Below, piece by piece: positions 8,675 through 19,083 of a stretch of DNA of 64,000 bases (position 1 is its first letter; every line of letters starts with the position of its first letter). The stretch lies in contig NZ_AP019782.1 in NCBI RefSeq assembly GCF_019669985.1, positions 1,294,501 through 1,358,500 on the forward strand, given 5' to 3'. A model generated the notes under the pieces. That model did no database searches, was not told where the DNA came from, and saw only the letters and a program-made list of their open reading frames with translations. The stretch is from Methylogaea oryzae. Lineage in GTDB: Bacteria > Pseudomonadota > Gammaproteobacteria > Methylococcales > Methylococcaceae. Position numbers and translations under genes: made by a program.

Positions 8675-9148
8675 GTGGCAGAGAAAGACCTAAAGTGGAG
8701 CCAAGGGGTGCGGCGCTTGCGGAGCGTCCCAGCGCCGGAGGGAGCGAACTTGAGCGCAGGGTCAGGCTTAGAAACTTTGTACATGCTCATAACGCTGACT
8801 CCAAAATTTTGGATAAGGATAACCGTCCTTTCCCATATGCAATGCAGTGATTTTCCACTCTTCTGCGGTGTGGGTAAGGTGGTACGTTAGCTGAGATGTT
8901 GAAGAGGGGTAACGTAATCGAACATTGACTGTTTCAGATGTTGGGCCTTACAAGGCTAGCACGTAGGCTGGGTTGAAACGATAGCGTAAACCCAGCTTGG
9001 TCGGAATCGATTGCTGGGTTTCGCGGACTCAACAAGCCTACGTGCTTGCGCGAACGATTCGTTACCGCATCCCACGGCTCTAAACGGGGCGACCTGACGG
9101 CTTGGCAGTACCGCCAGGCGATTGTGGCTATACGGAATCCCTTTAATT
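8675..9148. other. Gene-free stretch between tspO and ppsA
   Basis: No convincing gene is seen: the longest open frame (8651-8890, 79 codons) has no recognisable domain and no clear ribosome site. The stretch holds the inverted-repeat element at 8959-9045. It must also carry the tspO promoter at its left side and the 3' end region of ppsA at its right. Composition near 8770-8900 is noticeably more AT-rich than the surrounding genes. Confidence 0.6.
8959..9045. repeat. Inverted-repeat element with nested hairpin
   Basis: The outer arms GCACGTAGGCT (8959-8969) and AGCCTACGTGC (9035-9045) are perfect 11-bp inverted repeats. Inside the left half GCTGGGTT (8967-8974) pairs with AACCCAGC (8989-8996), and GCTGGGTTTCGC recurs near 9013-9024. 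The GTAGG..GGGTT..AACCCA pattern resembles the small intergenic palindromic repeats common in proteobacterial genomes. No coding capacity. Confidence 0.65.
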
Positions 9149-11509
9149 TTACTGAACGGCGTTTTTCGCCAAAAACATCCAAGTCTCCACCACCGTGTCC
9201 GGGTTGAGGGACATGCTTTCGATGCCTTCTTCCATCAGCCACAGGGCCAGGTCCGGGTGGTCGGAGGGGCCTTGGCCGCAGATGCCGATGTATTTGTTGT
9301 TGCGCACGCAGGCGTCGATGGCCATGTGCAGCAGGGCTTTGACCGCGCCGTTGCGTTCGTCGAAGCTGCCGGCGACGATGGCCGAGTCCCGGTCGATGCC
9401 CAGCGTGCATTGGGTCAGGTCGTTGGAGCCGATGGAGAAGCCGTCGAAGTGCTGGAGGAATTCGTCGGCCAGCAGGGGGTTGGAGGGGATTTCGCACATC
9501 ATCACCACCTTAAGGCCGTTCTCGCCGCGCTTCAAACCATACTCCGCCAGCAGCTCCACCACGGCGCGGCCTTCCTCCACCGTGCGCACGAACGGGATCA
9601 TCACCCAGACGTTGTCCAGGCCCATGTCTTCGCGCACGCGCTTGAGGGCGCGGCATTCCAGCTCGAAGCAGGGGCGGAACGAATCGGCCACGTAGCGCGA
9701 GGCGCCGCGGAAGCCGATCATGGGATTTTCTTCGTGGGGTTCGTAGGCTGCGCCGCCCACCAGGTTGGCGTATTCGTTGGACTTGAAGTCGGAGCAGCGC
9801 ACGATCACCGGCTTGGGATAAAACGCCGCCGCCAGGGTGGCGATGCCTTCCGCCAGCTTATCCACGTAGAAACTTACCGGGTCGGCGTAGCCGGCCATGC
9901 GGCTGCGGATTTCCGCCTGGATTTCCTGGCTTTGCCGGTCGAATTCCAGCAGCGCCTTGGGGTGCACGCCGATGGTGCGGTTGATGACGAACTCCAGCCG
10001 CGCCAGGCCGACGCCGGCGTTGGGAATGGCGGCGAAGGCGAAAGCCCGTTCCGGGTTGCCGACGTTCATCATTAATTTCACCGGCAGCTTCGGCATTTCG
10101 TTCAGGTTGATCTTCTGCACCTCGAAGGGCAGGGAGCCGGCGTAGACGCTGCCCACGTCCCCTTCGGCGCAGGACACGGTCACCGCCGCGCCGTGGGCGA
10201 TGGTGTGGGTGGCGTCGCCGCAGCCCACCACGGCGGGTATGCCCAGCTCGCGGGCGATGATGGCGGCGTGGCAGGTGCGTCCGCCGCGGTTGGTGACGAT
10301 GGCGGCGGCGCGCTTCATGATGGGCTCCCAGTCCGGGTCGGTCATGTCGGTGACCAGCACGTCGCCGGGCAGCACTTGGTCCATTTGCTTGATGGATTGG
10401 ATGACCTTGGCGGTGCCCGCGCCGATCTTGTGGCCGACGCTGCGGCCCTTGGCCAGCAGGTTGGATTTCTGCTTGAGGCTGTAGCGCTCGATTTCGTGGG
10501 TAACGCGGCTTTCCACCGTTTCCGGGCGGGCCTGGACAATGTACAGCTTGCCGTCCAGGCCGTCCTTGGCCCATTCGATGTCCATGGGGCGGCCGTAGTG
10601 TTGTTCGATGACGACGGCCAGCCGCGCCAGTTGTTCCGCCTCGGCGTCGCTAATGCAAAAGCGCTGGCGGTCGGCTTCGGGGGTGTCGACGATTTGCGTC
10701 GCCGCATCCTGGCCGTAGATCATCCGCACGGCTTTTTCGCCCAGGCCGCGGCGCAGCACGGCGCGCTTGCCGGCCGCCAGGGTGGGTTTGTAGACGTAGA
10801 ACTCGTCCGGATTCACCGCCCCCTGCACCACCATTTCCCCCAGGCCGTAGGCGGCGGTGATGAACACCGCGTCGCGGAAGCCGGATTCGGTGTCCAGGGT
10901 GAACATCACGCCGCTGGCCGCCCGGTCGCTGCGGATCATGCGCTGGATGCCGGCCGAGAGCGCCACTTTGCGGTGCTCGAAATCCTGGTGGACGCGGTAG
11001 GCAATGGCCCGGTCGTTGAACAGGGAGGCGAACACCTGCTTGACGGCGTGCAGCACGTCGTCCCGTCCGCTGACGTTCAGATAGGTTTCCTGCTGGCCGG
11101 CGAAGGAGGCGTTGGGCAGGTCCTCGGCGGTGGCGGAGGAACGCACCGCCACGGACAGGGCCGGGCCGTACTGCGCTTCCATTTGGCCGTGGGCGTCAAG
11201 AATGGCCTGCTGCAGTTCGGCGGGGAAGGGGGTGTCCATGATCCACCGGCGGATCTTGGCGCCGGTGGCGGCCAGGGTCGCCACGTCGTCCACGTCCAGG
11301 CTTTCCAGTTCGGCCCAGATGCGTTGGTCCAGACCGCCCTGGGCCAGGAAGTCCCGATAAGCGCCGGCGGTGGTGGCGAAGCCGCCCGGCACGTCCACTC
11401 CGGCTTGCGCCAAGTTGGCGATCATCTCCCCCAGGGAGGCGTTCTTGCCGCCCACCTGGCCCACGTCGCCGATGCCTAGGTTTTCGAACCACACCACGCT
11501 GTCTTTCAT
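9149..11509 (-). CDS. ppsA: Phosphoenolpyruvate synthase
   Basis: A 786-residue protein of normal PEP synthase length, converting pyruvate, ATP and water to PEP, AMP and phosphate for gluconeogenesis. The N-terminal ATP-grasp domain contains [10 protein letters not shown] and [20 protein letters not shown]. The swivelling domain carries the phospho-histidine motif [19 protein letters not shown]. The C-terminal PEP/pyruvate TIM barrel has SIGSNDLTQ and [13 protein letters not shown] with the catalytic Cys. The ATG at 11509 matches the family start [11 protein letters not shown]; the frame runs on upstream only through the repeat-rich intergenic region. It is divergent from ppsR, which encodes its bifunctional regulator. 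Confidence 0.97.
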   Translation of the reverse strand: MKDSVVWFENLGIGDVGQVGGKNASLGEMIANLAQAGVDVPGGFATTAGAYRDFLAQGGLDQRIWAELESLDVDDVATLAATGAKIRRWIMDTPFPAELQQAILDAHGQMEAQYGPALSVAVRSSATAEDLPNASFAGQQETYLNVSGRDDVLHAVKQVFASLFNDRAIAYRVHQDFEHRKVALSAGIQRMIRSDRAASGVMFTLDTESGFRDAVFITAAYGLGEMVVQGAVNPDEFYVYKPTLAAGKRAVLRRGLGEKAVRMIYGQDAATQIVDTPEADRQRFCISDAEAEQLARLAVVIEQHYGRPMDIEWAKDGLDGKLYIVQARPETVESRVTHEIERYSLKQKSNLLAKGRSVGHKIGAGTAKVIQSIKQMDQVLPGDVLVTDMTDPDWEPIMKRAAAIVTNRGGRTCHAAIIARELGIPAVVGCGDATHTIAHGAAVTVSCAEGDVGSVYAGSLPFEVQKINLNEMPKLPVKLMMNVGNPERAFAFAAIPNAGVGLARLEFVINRTIGVHPKALLEFDRQSQEIQAEIRSRMAGYADPVSFYVDKLAEGIATLAAAFYPKPVIVRCSDFKSNEYANLVGGAAYEPHEENPMIGFRGASRYVADSFRPCFELECRALKRVREDMGLDNVWVMIPFVRTVEEGRAVVELLAEYGLKRGENGLKVVMMCEIPSNPLLADEFLQHFDGFSIGSNDLTQCTLGIDRDSAIVAGSFDERNGAVKALLHMAIDACVRNNKYIGICGQGPSDHPDLALWLMEEGIESMSLNPDTVVETWMFLAKNAVQ

Positions 11510-11543
11510 TGCTGTTTTCCCTTGTGTTACCGTGCTGGGAACT

Positions 11544-11569
11544 CCCCTCTCCCGTTGGCGGGAGAGGGG
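11544..11569. repeat. Perfect 11-bp-stem palindrome (second copy)
   Basis: Arms 11544-11554 and 11559-11569 are exact reverse complements with loop TTGG. The arms are identical to those at 5656-5681. It lies in the divergent ppsA-ppsR spacer, where a terminator is not expected, which argues for a dispersed repeat. Confidence 0.75.
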
Positions 11570-11609
11570 ATGGGGGAGAGGGTGGTGTTTTAAGCCCCCT
11601 CTCCCCAGC

Positions 11610-11630
11610 CCTCTCCCCGCCGGGGAGAGG
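11610..11630. repeat. Palindrome, variant of the CCCCTCTCCC family
   Basis: Arms 11610-11619 and 11621-11630 form a perfect 10-bp inverted repeat with a single-base loop. Together with 11544-11569 it makes a tandem pair of related palindromes in the ppsA-ppsR spacer, a common arrangement for REP-type elements. Confidence 0.65.
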
Positions 11631-11675
11631 AGGCCGAAGGCCATACCTTGCTCAATTCTAGCCGTAAAGCCGTCC

Positions 11676-12503
11676 ATGCAACCTAAACGCACCTTGTTCC
11701 TGGTCTCCGACCACACCGGCATCACCGTGCAGACCATTGCCAAAACCCTGCTCAGCCAGTTCGAAGGCGTGGCTTTCGACAGGGTGCAACTGCCCTTCGT
11801 TGACACGCCGGAGAAGGTCCAGGCCGTGCGCGAGCGCATCGACACCGAAGCGGTGCGTTCGGAGGTGCGGCCCATCGTGCTCAGCAGCCTCACCGACAGC
11901 GTCCTGCGCGAGCGGCTCAAGCCTTGCCGGGGGCTGGTGCTGGACGTGTTCGAGGCGTTTATCGGCGCGTTGGAGCAGGAGTTCGCCAAGCCGGCGTCGA
12001 AAGCCGTGGGCCGCGCCCATGGCTTGGTCGACAAGGAAGCCGGCCGGCGGCGCATCCAGGCCTTGAAGTTCGCCTTGCAAACCGACGACGGCGTGAAATA
12101 CGACGACTATCCCAACGCCGACATCATCCTGCTGGGCGTGTCCCGCAGCGGCAAGACGCCGGCCTGTTTGTACCTCGCCATGCAGTTCGGCCTGCGCGCC
12201 GCCAACTACCCCCTCACCGAGGAAGACCTGGAGTGGGGCGAGCTGCCCAAGGCGTTGGCGTCCTACCGCGACAAGCTGTGCGGACTGCTGGTGGATTCCC
12301 GCCAGCTGGCGAAAATACGGGAGGAGCGCCAGCCGGGCAGCGGCTACGCCTCCCTGGCCCAGTGCCAAAAGGAACTGCGCGCCGCCCTGGACATATACCG
12401 CTCGGCGAACATCCCCTACCTGGACACCAGCAACATGTCGGTGGAGGAAATCGCCACCCGCGTGATGCGGCTGATGCAGGGCGGCTACAAGACCTCCGCT
12501 TGA
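11676..12503 (+). CDS. ppsR: PEP synthase regulatory kinase/phosphorylase (DUF299)
   Basis: A 275-residue protein of the bifunctional ADP-dependent kinase/Pi-dependent pyrophosphorylase family. It begins [20 protein letters not shown] and carries the P-loop [15 protein letters not shown] in the middle; [13 protein letters not shown] near the C-terminus is also typical. In E. coli this protein inactivates PEP synthase by ADP-dependent phosphorylation of a Thr next to the catalytic His and reactivates it by phosphorolysis. The divergent ppsA supports that assignment. The ATG at 11676 starts the conserved region; upstream codons lie in the palindromic spacer. Confidence 0.95.
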   Translation: MQPKRTLFLVSDHTGITVQTIAKTLLSQFEGVAFDRVQLPFVDTPEKVQAVRERIDTEAVRSEVRPIVLSSLTDSVLRERLKPCRGLVLDVFEAFIGALEQEFAKPASKAVGRAHGLVDKEAGRRRIQALKFALQTDDGVKYDDYPNADIILLGVSRSGKTPACLYLAMQFGLRAANYPLTEEDLEWGELPKALASYRDKLCGLLVDSRQLAKIREERQPGSGYASLAQCQKELRAALDIYRSANIPYLDTSNMSVEEIATRVMRLMQGGYKTSA

Positions 12504-12608
12504 GCGGCTAGACTGCCACACTGGCAAAGCCAAGGCCGAGGCGCATCCCACCGAAAGGAATTATTGCAAGGGCTTTCGACAGAGCACTTTTCGAGTTTGA
12601 GTATTTGT

Positions 12609-15600
12609 ATGAACGAGCGGGTAGTTTCCCAAGGCGGCGAACAAAACGCGCTGCTGATCGATATTGCCACGCGCCACGTCGTCTGCCTGACGCCCAGCGA
12701 CAGTCTGGGGGAGGCGGCGCGCCTCATGGCCGCAAAGCGCATTTCCTCCATTGTGGTCGTCGACGGGGACGGGCGGCCGGCAGGGATCGTCACCGAGCGC
12801 AACGTGCTGCAGGCCATGCAGTCGGAATGCCCGCAAGCGACGCCGTTGCGTAGGGTCATGTCCGCGCCGGTGATCGCCGTGCCGCCTTCCGTGACTTGCC
12901 TGGAGGCGCATCGCCGTTGCCTGAGCGAAGGCATCCGGCATCTGGTGATCGTAGACGACGAGCAGCGCTTGCTCGGCGTCATCAGCGAAACGGACTTTCG
13001 CCTGCACCTCCATCTCACCGCCCTGGCCGGGCGCCGCATGGTGGCGTCGCTGGCGCAGCGTTCGGCGATCGCCCTGCCTGCCTCCACCGGCTTGGCGCAG
13101 GCCTTGGAGCTGATGTTGGCGCAACGGGAGAGCTGCGTCGTGGTGGTCGAGGACGATAGGCCGGTCGGCATCATTACGGAACGCGACGTGGTGCGTTTTT
13201 ATTCGGGCGAACAGGCCCGGCCGGACGTGACGCTGGGGCAGGCCATGATCGCGCCGGTGCTGACCGTTCCCCTCGACGCACCCACTCGCTTGGCCGCCGA
13301 GACGATGCTCGCCCACCGCGTGCGCCACCTGGCGGTGGTGGACGCCGCCGGACGCATGGCCGGCCTGGTCGGCGAGCACGAGCTGACGCAGGCCATGGCC
13401 GCCGGCCTGGCGCAGGAATGGAACGGCATCGAGGAAAGCTATTTGCGCACCCTGGTCGACACGCTGCCCGACCTGGTGTGGCTGAAGGACGCGGACGGCG
13501 TATACCTGGCTTGCAACGCCCGCGTCGAATGCTGCCTCGGCGCCAAGGAAAGGGACATCGTCGGTAAAACCGATTACGACTTCATGAGTCGGGACGTCGC
13601 CGATTCGTTCCGGGCCTACGACCGCATGGCCATGGAAAAAGACGGTCCTAGCGTCAACGAGGAGTGGGTGGCTTTCGCGGACGGCGGGCGCAAATTGCTG
13701 GAAACCATCAAGACGCCGATGCGCGACGGCGAGGGAAAGCTGATAGGCGTGCTCGGCATCGCGCGCGACATTACCGGCCGCCGTCGGCTCGAGGACCGGC
13801 TGGAAGAAAGCGAGCGCAAATTCCGCCACATATTCGAATCCGTCGGCGATTGCATCGAGATCATTTCCATGGACGGCCGCATCCTGGACATGAACGCCAC
13901 CGGATACGAGCGGCAGGGATACAGCCGCGAAGATATGGTGGGCAAAAAGCTGTCCGAATTCGCGGCCCCCGGCTACGCCGAGCGCGTGGCGGAAAGGATA
14001 GCGCTGATCAGTGCGCAGGGGCACGCCACGTTCGAGTCCGGGCGTTTGCGCAAGGACGGGGGCGTTATTCCGATCGAGGTCAGGTCGCGCCTCATCGAAA
14101 TGGACGGCGAGGCGGTGCTGCTCGGCATCAGCCGCGACATCTCCGAACGCAAGCGGACCGAGAACACGCTGCGGGAAAACGAGGAGCGGCTGGCGTTGGC
14201 CACGCTGCACAACGGAGTGGGCATTTGGGACTGGAACCTGGCTACCCAGGAGATGATCTGGGACGAGTCCATGTACGCGCTCTATCGCATCCGCCGCGAG
14301 GACTTTTCCGGAAGCGAGGAGGCCTGGCGCGCGGCGCTGCACCCGGACGACCTCGAGCGCGGCGACCGGGAAGTGGAGGCGGCCATCCGCGGCGAGCGGC
14401 CCTTCGACACCGAATTCCGCGTGGTCTGGCCCAACGGCGAAATTCGCTACATCAAGGCGGTGGCCAAGGTGTTCCGCGACGAGCAAGGCACGCCGTTGCG
14501 CATGCTCGGCACCAACGTGGACATCACCGATCGCCGGCAAGCGGAAGAGAGGCTGCGCCAGCTTTCGGCGGCCGTCGAGCAAAGCGCCGCTTCCGTGGTC
14601 ATCACCGACCTGGAGGCGCGCATCCAGTACGTCAACCCGCGCTTTACCGAAGTCACCGGCTACAGCGCGGACGAAGCCGTGGGCCAGAACCCGCGCATTC
14701 TCCAGTCCGGCCAGACCCCCGAAGCAGTCTACCAGGAGCTGTGGAGCAAGCTGGCCGGTGGGCAGGAGTGGAGCGGCGAGTTGCTCAACAAGCGCAAGAA
14801 CGGCGAGTTGTACTGGGAGGAGGTGAGCATCGCCCCCGTCAGGAACTCGCAGGGCATCGTCACCCACTACGTCGCGGTAAAAAATGAAATTACCGAACGC
14901 AAGCGGATGGAGGCGGCGCTGGCCGCCAGCGAGCACCGCTACCGCATGCTGATCGAAAACTCGCCGTTCTGCATCCACGAGATCGACCTGGAAGGCCGCC
15001 TGCAGTCCATGAATCCCGTGGGGCTGGGCATGATGGGCCTGAGCGACGAGGAAACGATTTGCGGCGTTCCCTATTTGGATTCGGTCAGCGAGCCGGACAA
15101 CGAGCGCATCGGCGCGCTGTTGCGCGAGGCCATCGACGGCAATTCCCGTCATTTCGAATTCGCCGCCGTCGGCGACGAGCCGCGTTATTTCAAGTCCTGT
15201 TTTATCCCGATCAAGGATGTCGACAGCAAGGTGATAAAGCTGATGGGCATCACCGAGGACATCACCCGGCGCAAACGGGGCGAGGACACGCTGCGCGAGC
15301 AGAAGGAGTTCCTCGCCTCCATCTTCGAAAACGCCCTCGACGCCGTGACGATGATGGACGCGAAAGGCGTCATCACCGGCTGGAGCAAGCAGGCGGAGCA
15401 AACCTTCGGCTGGAGCCACGACGAAGTCGTCGGGCGGCCGATGCACGAGGTCATCATCCCGGAGCGGCATCGTGAGCATCACCTGCTCGGCTTGAGCCAC
15501 TTTCTGGCCACCGGCGAGGGGCCGGCGCTGAACCGGCGCATCGAAATTTCCGCCCTGCACCGCGATGGGCACGAGTTCCCCATCGAACTGTCCATTTCGC

Positions 15601-18080
15601 CCATCAGAACGGGGCACGGGTACGCGTTCAGCTCCTTCATCCGCGACATTACCGCGAGCAAGCGCGCCGAGGAACTGTTGCTGAAGCAAAAGCAGTTTTC
15701 CGACGACGTGATCAACAGCCTGCCCGGCATTTTCTACATACTGGACGCCATGGGAAATATTCTGCGGGTCAACCCGCAGTTCCAGGCGGTGAGCGGTTAT
15801 TCGGCGGCGGAGCTGGAAGGGGCATCGGCGCTGACCCTGTTCGAGGGCGACGACAGGGCGCTGATCGAGGAGCGCATCCGGGAGGTGTTCGCCACGGGCA
15901 GCGCTTGGGCCGAAGCGGAACTGGTCACCCGGTCCGGCCAAAAGATTCCGTATTACTTTTCCGGCCACCTCACCAATATCGACGGCCGGTCCTATGTGGT
16001 CGGCCTGGGAACCGATATCACCGAGCGCAAGCGCGCCGAGCTGAAGTTGCAGCAGAGCGAGGCGCATTTCCGCTTCATCAGCGAATCCGCCCAGGCGTTG
16101 ATTTGGATGGCCGGCACGGAGCGGTTTCGCACGTGGTTCAACAAAGTCTGGCTGGATTTCACCGGGCGCACCGTGGAGCAGGAGCGGGGCGGCGGCTGGA
16201 CCGAGGGCGTGCATCCGGACGACCGGCAGCGCCGCTTGGAGACTTACGCCGGCCACTTCGACCGCCGCGAGCCCTTCACCATGGAATACCGCCTGCGGCG
16301 CCACGACGGCGAATATCGCTGGATCATCGACAGCGGCTCGCCGCGCTTCAGCGCGCAAGGCGTGTTCGAAGGCTATATCGGCTCGTGTTTCGATATCACC
16401 GACCGCAAGCGGAGCGAGGAAAACCTGCGCATCACCGCCAGCGTGTTCGACACCAGCCAGGAAGCGATTCTGATCACCGACGCGAACAACCGGATAACCG
16501 AGGTCAATCCGGCCTTCACCGCGATCACCGGCTATCGGCGCGAGGAAGTGTTGGGCCGGAATCCGCGGTTTTTGAGTTCGGGGCGTCAGGACCAAGCGTT
16601 TTACGACGCCATGTGGCGGTCCTTGAAAGAGGAAAAGTCCTGGCGCGGCGAAATCTGGAACCGGCGCAAAAACGGCGAGTTCTACGCGGAACTGCTGTCG
16701 ATTTCGGCCATTTGCGACGGCGAGGGCAATGTGCAGCGGCACGTGGCGGTGTTTTCCGACATCAGCTACCTGAAGGAACACGAAGCCGCGTTGAGCCGTA
16801 TCGCCCATTACGATGCGCTGACCGGTATTCCCAACCGGATGCTGCTGGCCGATCGAATGAAGCAGGCCATCGCCCAGACTGCCCGCGAGCAAGACATGAT
16901 GGCGGTGTGCTATCTCGATCTCGACGGTTTCAAGCCGGTCAACGATACCCTGGGGCACGAAGCGGGCGATCATGTGTTGATCGAAATCGCCAAGCGCCTG
17001 AGCAACGCCGTGCGCGGCGGCGACACTGTCGCCCGCTTGGGGGGCGACGAGTTCGTGGTGCTGCTGCTGGGGCTGGAGAAAGGCGAGGAGTGCATGGCGA
17101 CGCTGGGGCGGCTGCTCGCGGCGATCGCCCAGCCGATCTACCTCAAGAACGAGAAAATCGTGCTGGGCGCCAGCATCGGGGTGAGCATTTACCCGCTGGA
17201 CGACGACGATCCGGACGCCTTGTTGCGCCACGCCGACCAGGCCATGTACGTGGCCAAGCAATCGGGCAAAAACCGTTTCCACATCTACGATCCCGCGCTG
17301 GATCGGCGCGCCCGCGACCAGCAGGACTTCCTGAAAAGCATTCGGCTCGGGCTGGAGCAAGGCCAGTTCGAGTTGTATTACCAGCCCAAGGTCAATCTGC
17401 TCACCCGGGAGCTGGTCGGCGCCGAGGCGCTCATTCGCTGGCGGCACCCGCAACGGGGCCTGCTATTGCCGGCGGATTTCCTGCGTTATATCAACAATAC
17501 GGAACTCGACATCGAGGTCGGCGAATGGGTGATGAAAACGGCTCTCGCCCAGTTGAGCCAGTGGCGGAGCAGCGGATTGGACATCCACGTCAGCATCAAC
17601 GTGTCCGCCTACCATCTGGAATCCGCCGGCTTTTTGGAAAAGCTGATGAGCCAGCTCGCGCAACATCCGGACCTGTCGCCCAACCGGTTCCAGTTCGAGG
17701 TGCTGGAAACGGTCGAGCTCAACGACATTTACGCCGTTCAAAGCATTATCGAGGCTTGCCGCGAAATCGGCGTGGGGTTTGCGCTGGACGATTTCGGCAC
17801 GGGGTATTCGCAGCTGACCTATTTGAGCAATCTGCCGGTCGACACCCTCAAAATCGATCAGTCCTTCGTGCGGGACATGCTGGAAGACAAGGGCGACATG
17901 GCGATTGTGCAGAGCATCATCGCTTTGGCGCGGGCCTTCGATCGGCGCACGGTGGCTGAAGGCATCGAGACCGTGGCGCACTACCAAGCATTGCTCGACA
18001 TGGGATGCGAACTGGGCCAAGGCTACGGCATCGCCCGTCCCATGCCGGCGAGCGAGCTGGCGTCCTGGCGGATGGACTGA
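12609..18080 (+). CDS. Giant CBS-multi-PAS-GGDEF-EAL signalling protein
   Basis: About 1823 residues with no evident membrane segment. Domain order as read: four CBS motifs in two pairs (residues ~14-265), about nine PAS/PAC units (~275-1390, each ending in a DITxRKR-like linker), GGDEF (motif near 1478) and EAL (near 1605). RxxD (RGGD) sits five residues before GGDEF, so product inhibition is likely. EAL keeps GAEALIRW and DDFGTGYSQLTYLS. CBS pairs usually bind adenine nucleotides and PAS domains bind small ligands or haem, so this looks like an integrator of energy and redox cues onto c-di-GMP. Start: ATG 12609 chosen; a TTG at 12564 with AAGGA four bases upstream is a real alternative. Monocistronic. 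Confidence 0.92.
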   Translation: MNERVVSQGGEQNALLIDIATRHVVCLTPSDSLGEAARLMAAKRISSIVVVDGDGRPAGIVTERNVLQAMQSECPQATPLRRVMSAPVIAVPPSVTCLEAHRRCLSEGIRHLVIVDDEQRLLGVISETDFRLHLHLTALAGRRMVASLAQRSAIALPASTGLAQALELMLAQRESCVVVVEDDRPVGIITERDVVRFYSGEQARPDVTLGQAMIAPVLTVPLDAPTRLAAETMLAHRVRHLAVVDAAGRMAGLVGEHELTQAMAAGLAQEWNGIEESYLRTLVDTLPDLVWLKDADGVYLACNARVECCLGAKERDIVGKTDYDFMSRDVADSFRAYDRMAMEKDGPSVNEEWVAFADGGRKLLETIKTPMRDGEGKLIGVLGIARDITGRRRLEDRLEESERKFRHIFESVGDCIEIISMDGRILDMNATGYERQGYSREDMVGKKLSEFAAPGYAERVAERIALISAQGHATFESGRLRKDGGVIPIEVRSRLIEMDGEAVLLGISRDISERKRTENTLRENEERLALATLHNGVGIWDWNLATQEMIWDESMYALYRIRREDFSGSEEAWRAALHPDDLERGDREVEAAIRGERPFDTEFRVVWPNGEIRYIKAVAKVFRDEQGTPLRMLGTNVDITDRRQAEERLRQLSAAVEQSAASVVITDLEARIQYVNPRFTEVTGYSADEAVGQNPRILQSGQTPEAVYQELWSKLAGGQEWSGELLNKRKNGELYWEEVSIAPVRNSQGIVTHYVAVKNEITERKRMEAALAASEHRYRMLIENSPFCIHEIDLEGRLQSMNPVGLGMMGLSDEETICGVPYLDSVSEPDNERIGALLREAIDGNSRHFEFAAVGDEPRYFKSCFIPIKDVDSKVIKLMGITEDITRRKRGEDTLREQKEFLASIFENALDAVTMMDAKGVITGWSKQAEQTFGWSHDEVVGRPMHEVIIPERHREHHLLGLSHFLATGEGPALNRRIEISALHRDGHEFPIELSISPIRTGHGYAFSSFIRDITASKRAEELLLKQKQFSDDVINSLPGIFYILDAMGNILRVNPQFQAVSGYSAAELEGASALTLFEGDDRALIEERIREVFATGSAWAEAELVTRSGQKIPYYFSGHLTNIDGRSYVVGLGTDITERKRAELKLQQSEAHFRFISESAQALIWMAGTERFRTWFNKVWLDFTGRTVEQERGGGWTEGVHPDDRQRRLETYAGHFDRREPFTMEYRLRRHDGEYRWIIDSGSPRFSAQGVFEGYIGSCFDITDRKRSEENLRITASVFDTSQEAILITDANNRITEVNPAFTAITGYRREEVLGRNPRFLSSGRQDQAFYDAMWRSLKEEKSWRGEIWNRRKNGEFYAELLSISAICDGEGNVQRHVAVFSDISYLKEHEAALSRIAHYDALTGIPNRMLLADRMKQAIAQTAREQDMMAVCYLDLDGFKPVNDTLGHEAGDHVLIEIAKRLSNAVRGGDTVARLGGDEFVVLLLGLEKGEECMATLGRLLAAIAQPIYLKNEKIVLGASIGVSIYPLDDDDPDALLRHADQAMYVAKQSGKNRFHIYDPALDRRARDQQDFLKSIRLGLEQGQFELYYQPKVNLLTRELVGAEALIRWRHPQRGLLLPADFLRYINNTELDIEVGEWVMKTALAQLSQWRSSGLDIHVSINVSAYHLESAGFLEKLMSQLAQHPDLSPNRFQFEVLETVELNDIYAVQSIIEACREIGVGFALDDFGTGYSQLTYLSNLPVDTLKIDQSFVRDMLEDKGDMAIVQSIIALARAFDRRTVAEGIETVAHYQALLDMGCELGQGYGIARPMPASELASWRMD

Positions 18081-18098
18081 AAGGCCGGCCGGCTTCGC

Positions 18099-19043
18099 TC
18101 AGCCGTCGATCCGCACGACGATTTTGCCGCTGGGGCGGCCGCTGCGGCTGCGTTCCATGGCTTTGCCCAGCTCCTCCAGGGGATAAATCCCGTCCAGCAC
18201 GGTGCGCAGGCGTTTTTGCCGGACCCAGTCGGCCAGCTGTTCCAGGTCGGCGCGGTTGGGCTTGAGGAAGGTGACGGCGGCGCGTTGGGACGAGTAAAGC
18301 GGCAGCGTCAATTTGTGCAGCAGCAGTCCGGGCAGCGGCAGCAGGGCGACGTATTTGCCCCGCGGCGTCAGCCAGCGCCGCCAGCGGCCGAAGCCCTGAT
18401 GATGGGTGGTGTCCAGGATCAGGTCGTAGCGTTGCGCCGCATCGGCCGGCGCGGCGGCGTAATCCAGGGCCGCGTCGGCGCCCAGTTCCCGCGCCAGCGC
18501 GTGTTTGGCCGGCCGGCACAGGGCGGTGACGTGGGCGCCCAACGCCTTGGCGATCTGCACCCCGTAGTGGCCGACGCCGCCGGCCGCGCCGCTGACCAGC
18601 ACCCGTTGGCCGGCAACCAGCCCGCCGTCGTCGCGCAAGGCCTGCAGCGCCGTCATGCCCGCCAGGGGCAGAGCCGCCGCTTCGGCAAAACCCAGTCCCT
18701 CCGGCATGGGCGCGGCGTAGGCCTGATCCACCGCCAGGTATTCGGCGGCGGCGCCCAGCTGGCGCAGCGGCAACATGCCGAACACCCGTTCGCCCGGCCG
18801 GAACGCGCCGACGCCTTCGCCGGCGGCGGCCACCTCTCCGGCGAAATCGAAGCAGGGGGTGGAAGGAAAATGCAGCGGCCTGATCCAGCGCAACATGCCG
18901 CCGTGCAGTTTCCAGTCGATGGGGTTGATGGAGGTGGCGGCTACCTTGACGGGAATTTCACCGGCGCCCGCCGCGGGTACCGGCAGCTCCGCCGCCCGGA
19001 TTTTGTCGGGGCCGCCGTAACCGGCGAATTGCATGGCTTTCAT
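18099..19043 (-). CDS. Zinc-independent alcohol dehydrogenase/quinone oxidoreductase-like (MDR family)
   Basis: A 314-residue medium-chain dehydrogenase/reductase. It starts MKAMQFAGYGGPDKIR, has the GroES-like N-terminal domain with SINPIDWKLHGG, and a Rossmann domain with SGAAGGVGHYGVQIAKALGA (nucleotide-binding AAGGVG). No structural or catalytic zinc Cys cluster is seen, consistent with NADPH-dependent quinone oxidoreductases. Substrate unknown. The ATG at 19043 matches family starts; 24 further codons upstream are not conserved-looking. It lies 41 bp downstream of the small membrane gene and may be cotranscribed with it. Confidence 0.88.
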   Translation of the reverse strand: MKAMQFAGYGGPDKIRAAELPVPAAGAGEIPVKVAATSINPIDWKLHGGMLRWIRPLHFPSTPCFDFAGEVAAAGEGVGAFRPGERVFGMLPLRQLGAAAEYLAVDQAYAAPMPEGLGFAEAAALPLAGMTALQALRDDGGLVAGQRVLVSGAAGGVGHYGVQIAKALGAHVTALCRPAKHALARELGADAALDYAAAPADAAQRYDLILDTTHHQGFGRWRRWLTPRGKYVALLPLPGLLLHKLTLPLYSSQRAAVTFLKPNRADLEQLADWVRQKRLRTVLDGIYPLEELGKAMERSRSGRPSGKIVVRIDG

Positions 19044-19083
19044 GGGAGATGCCCTCGTGGCGTGGTTCCTATGGCGGCGCATG

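Noticed and set aside
8651-8890. A 79-codon plus-strand frame overlapping the tspO 5' end.
   Set aside because: No domain features or ribosome site; it is partly antisense to tspO.
12561-17453. A 1630-codon open frame on the minus strand opposite the multi-PAS gene.
   Set aside because: It is a GC-driven shadow: the plus-strand frame carries clear CBS, PAS, GGDEF and EAL motifs, while the antisense translation is His/Gln/Arg/Ala-rich with no domain.
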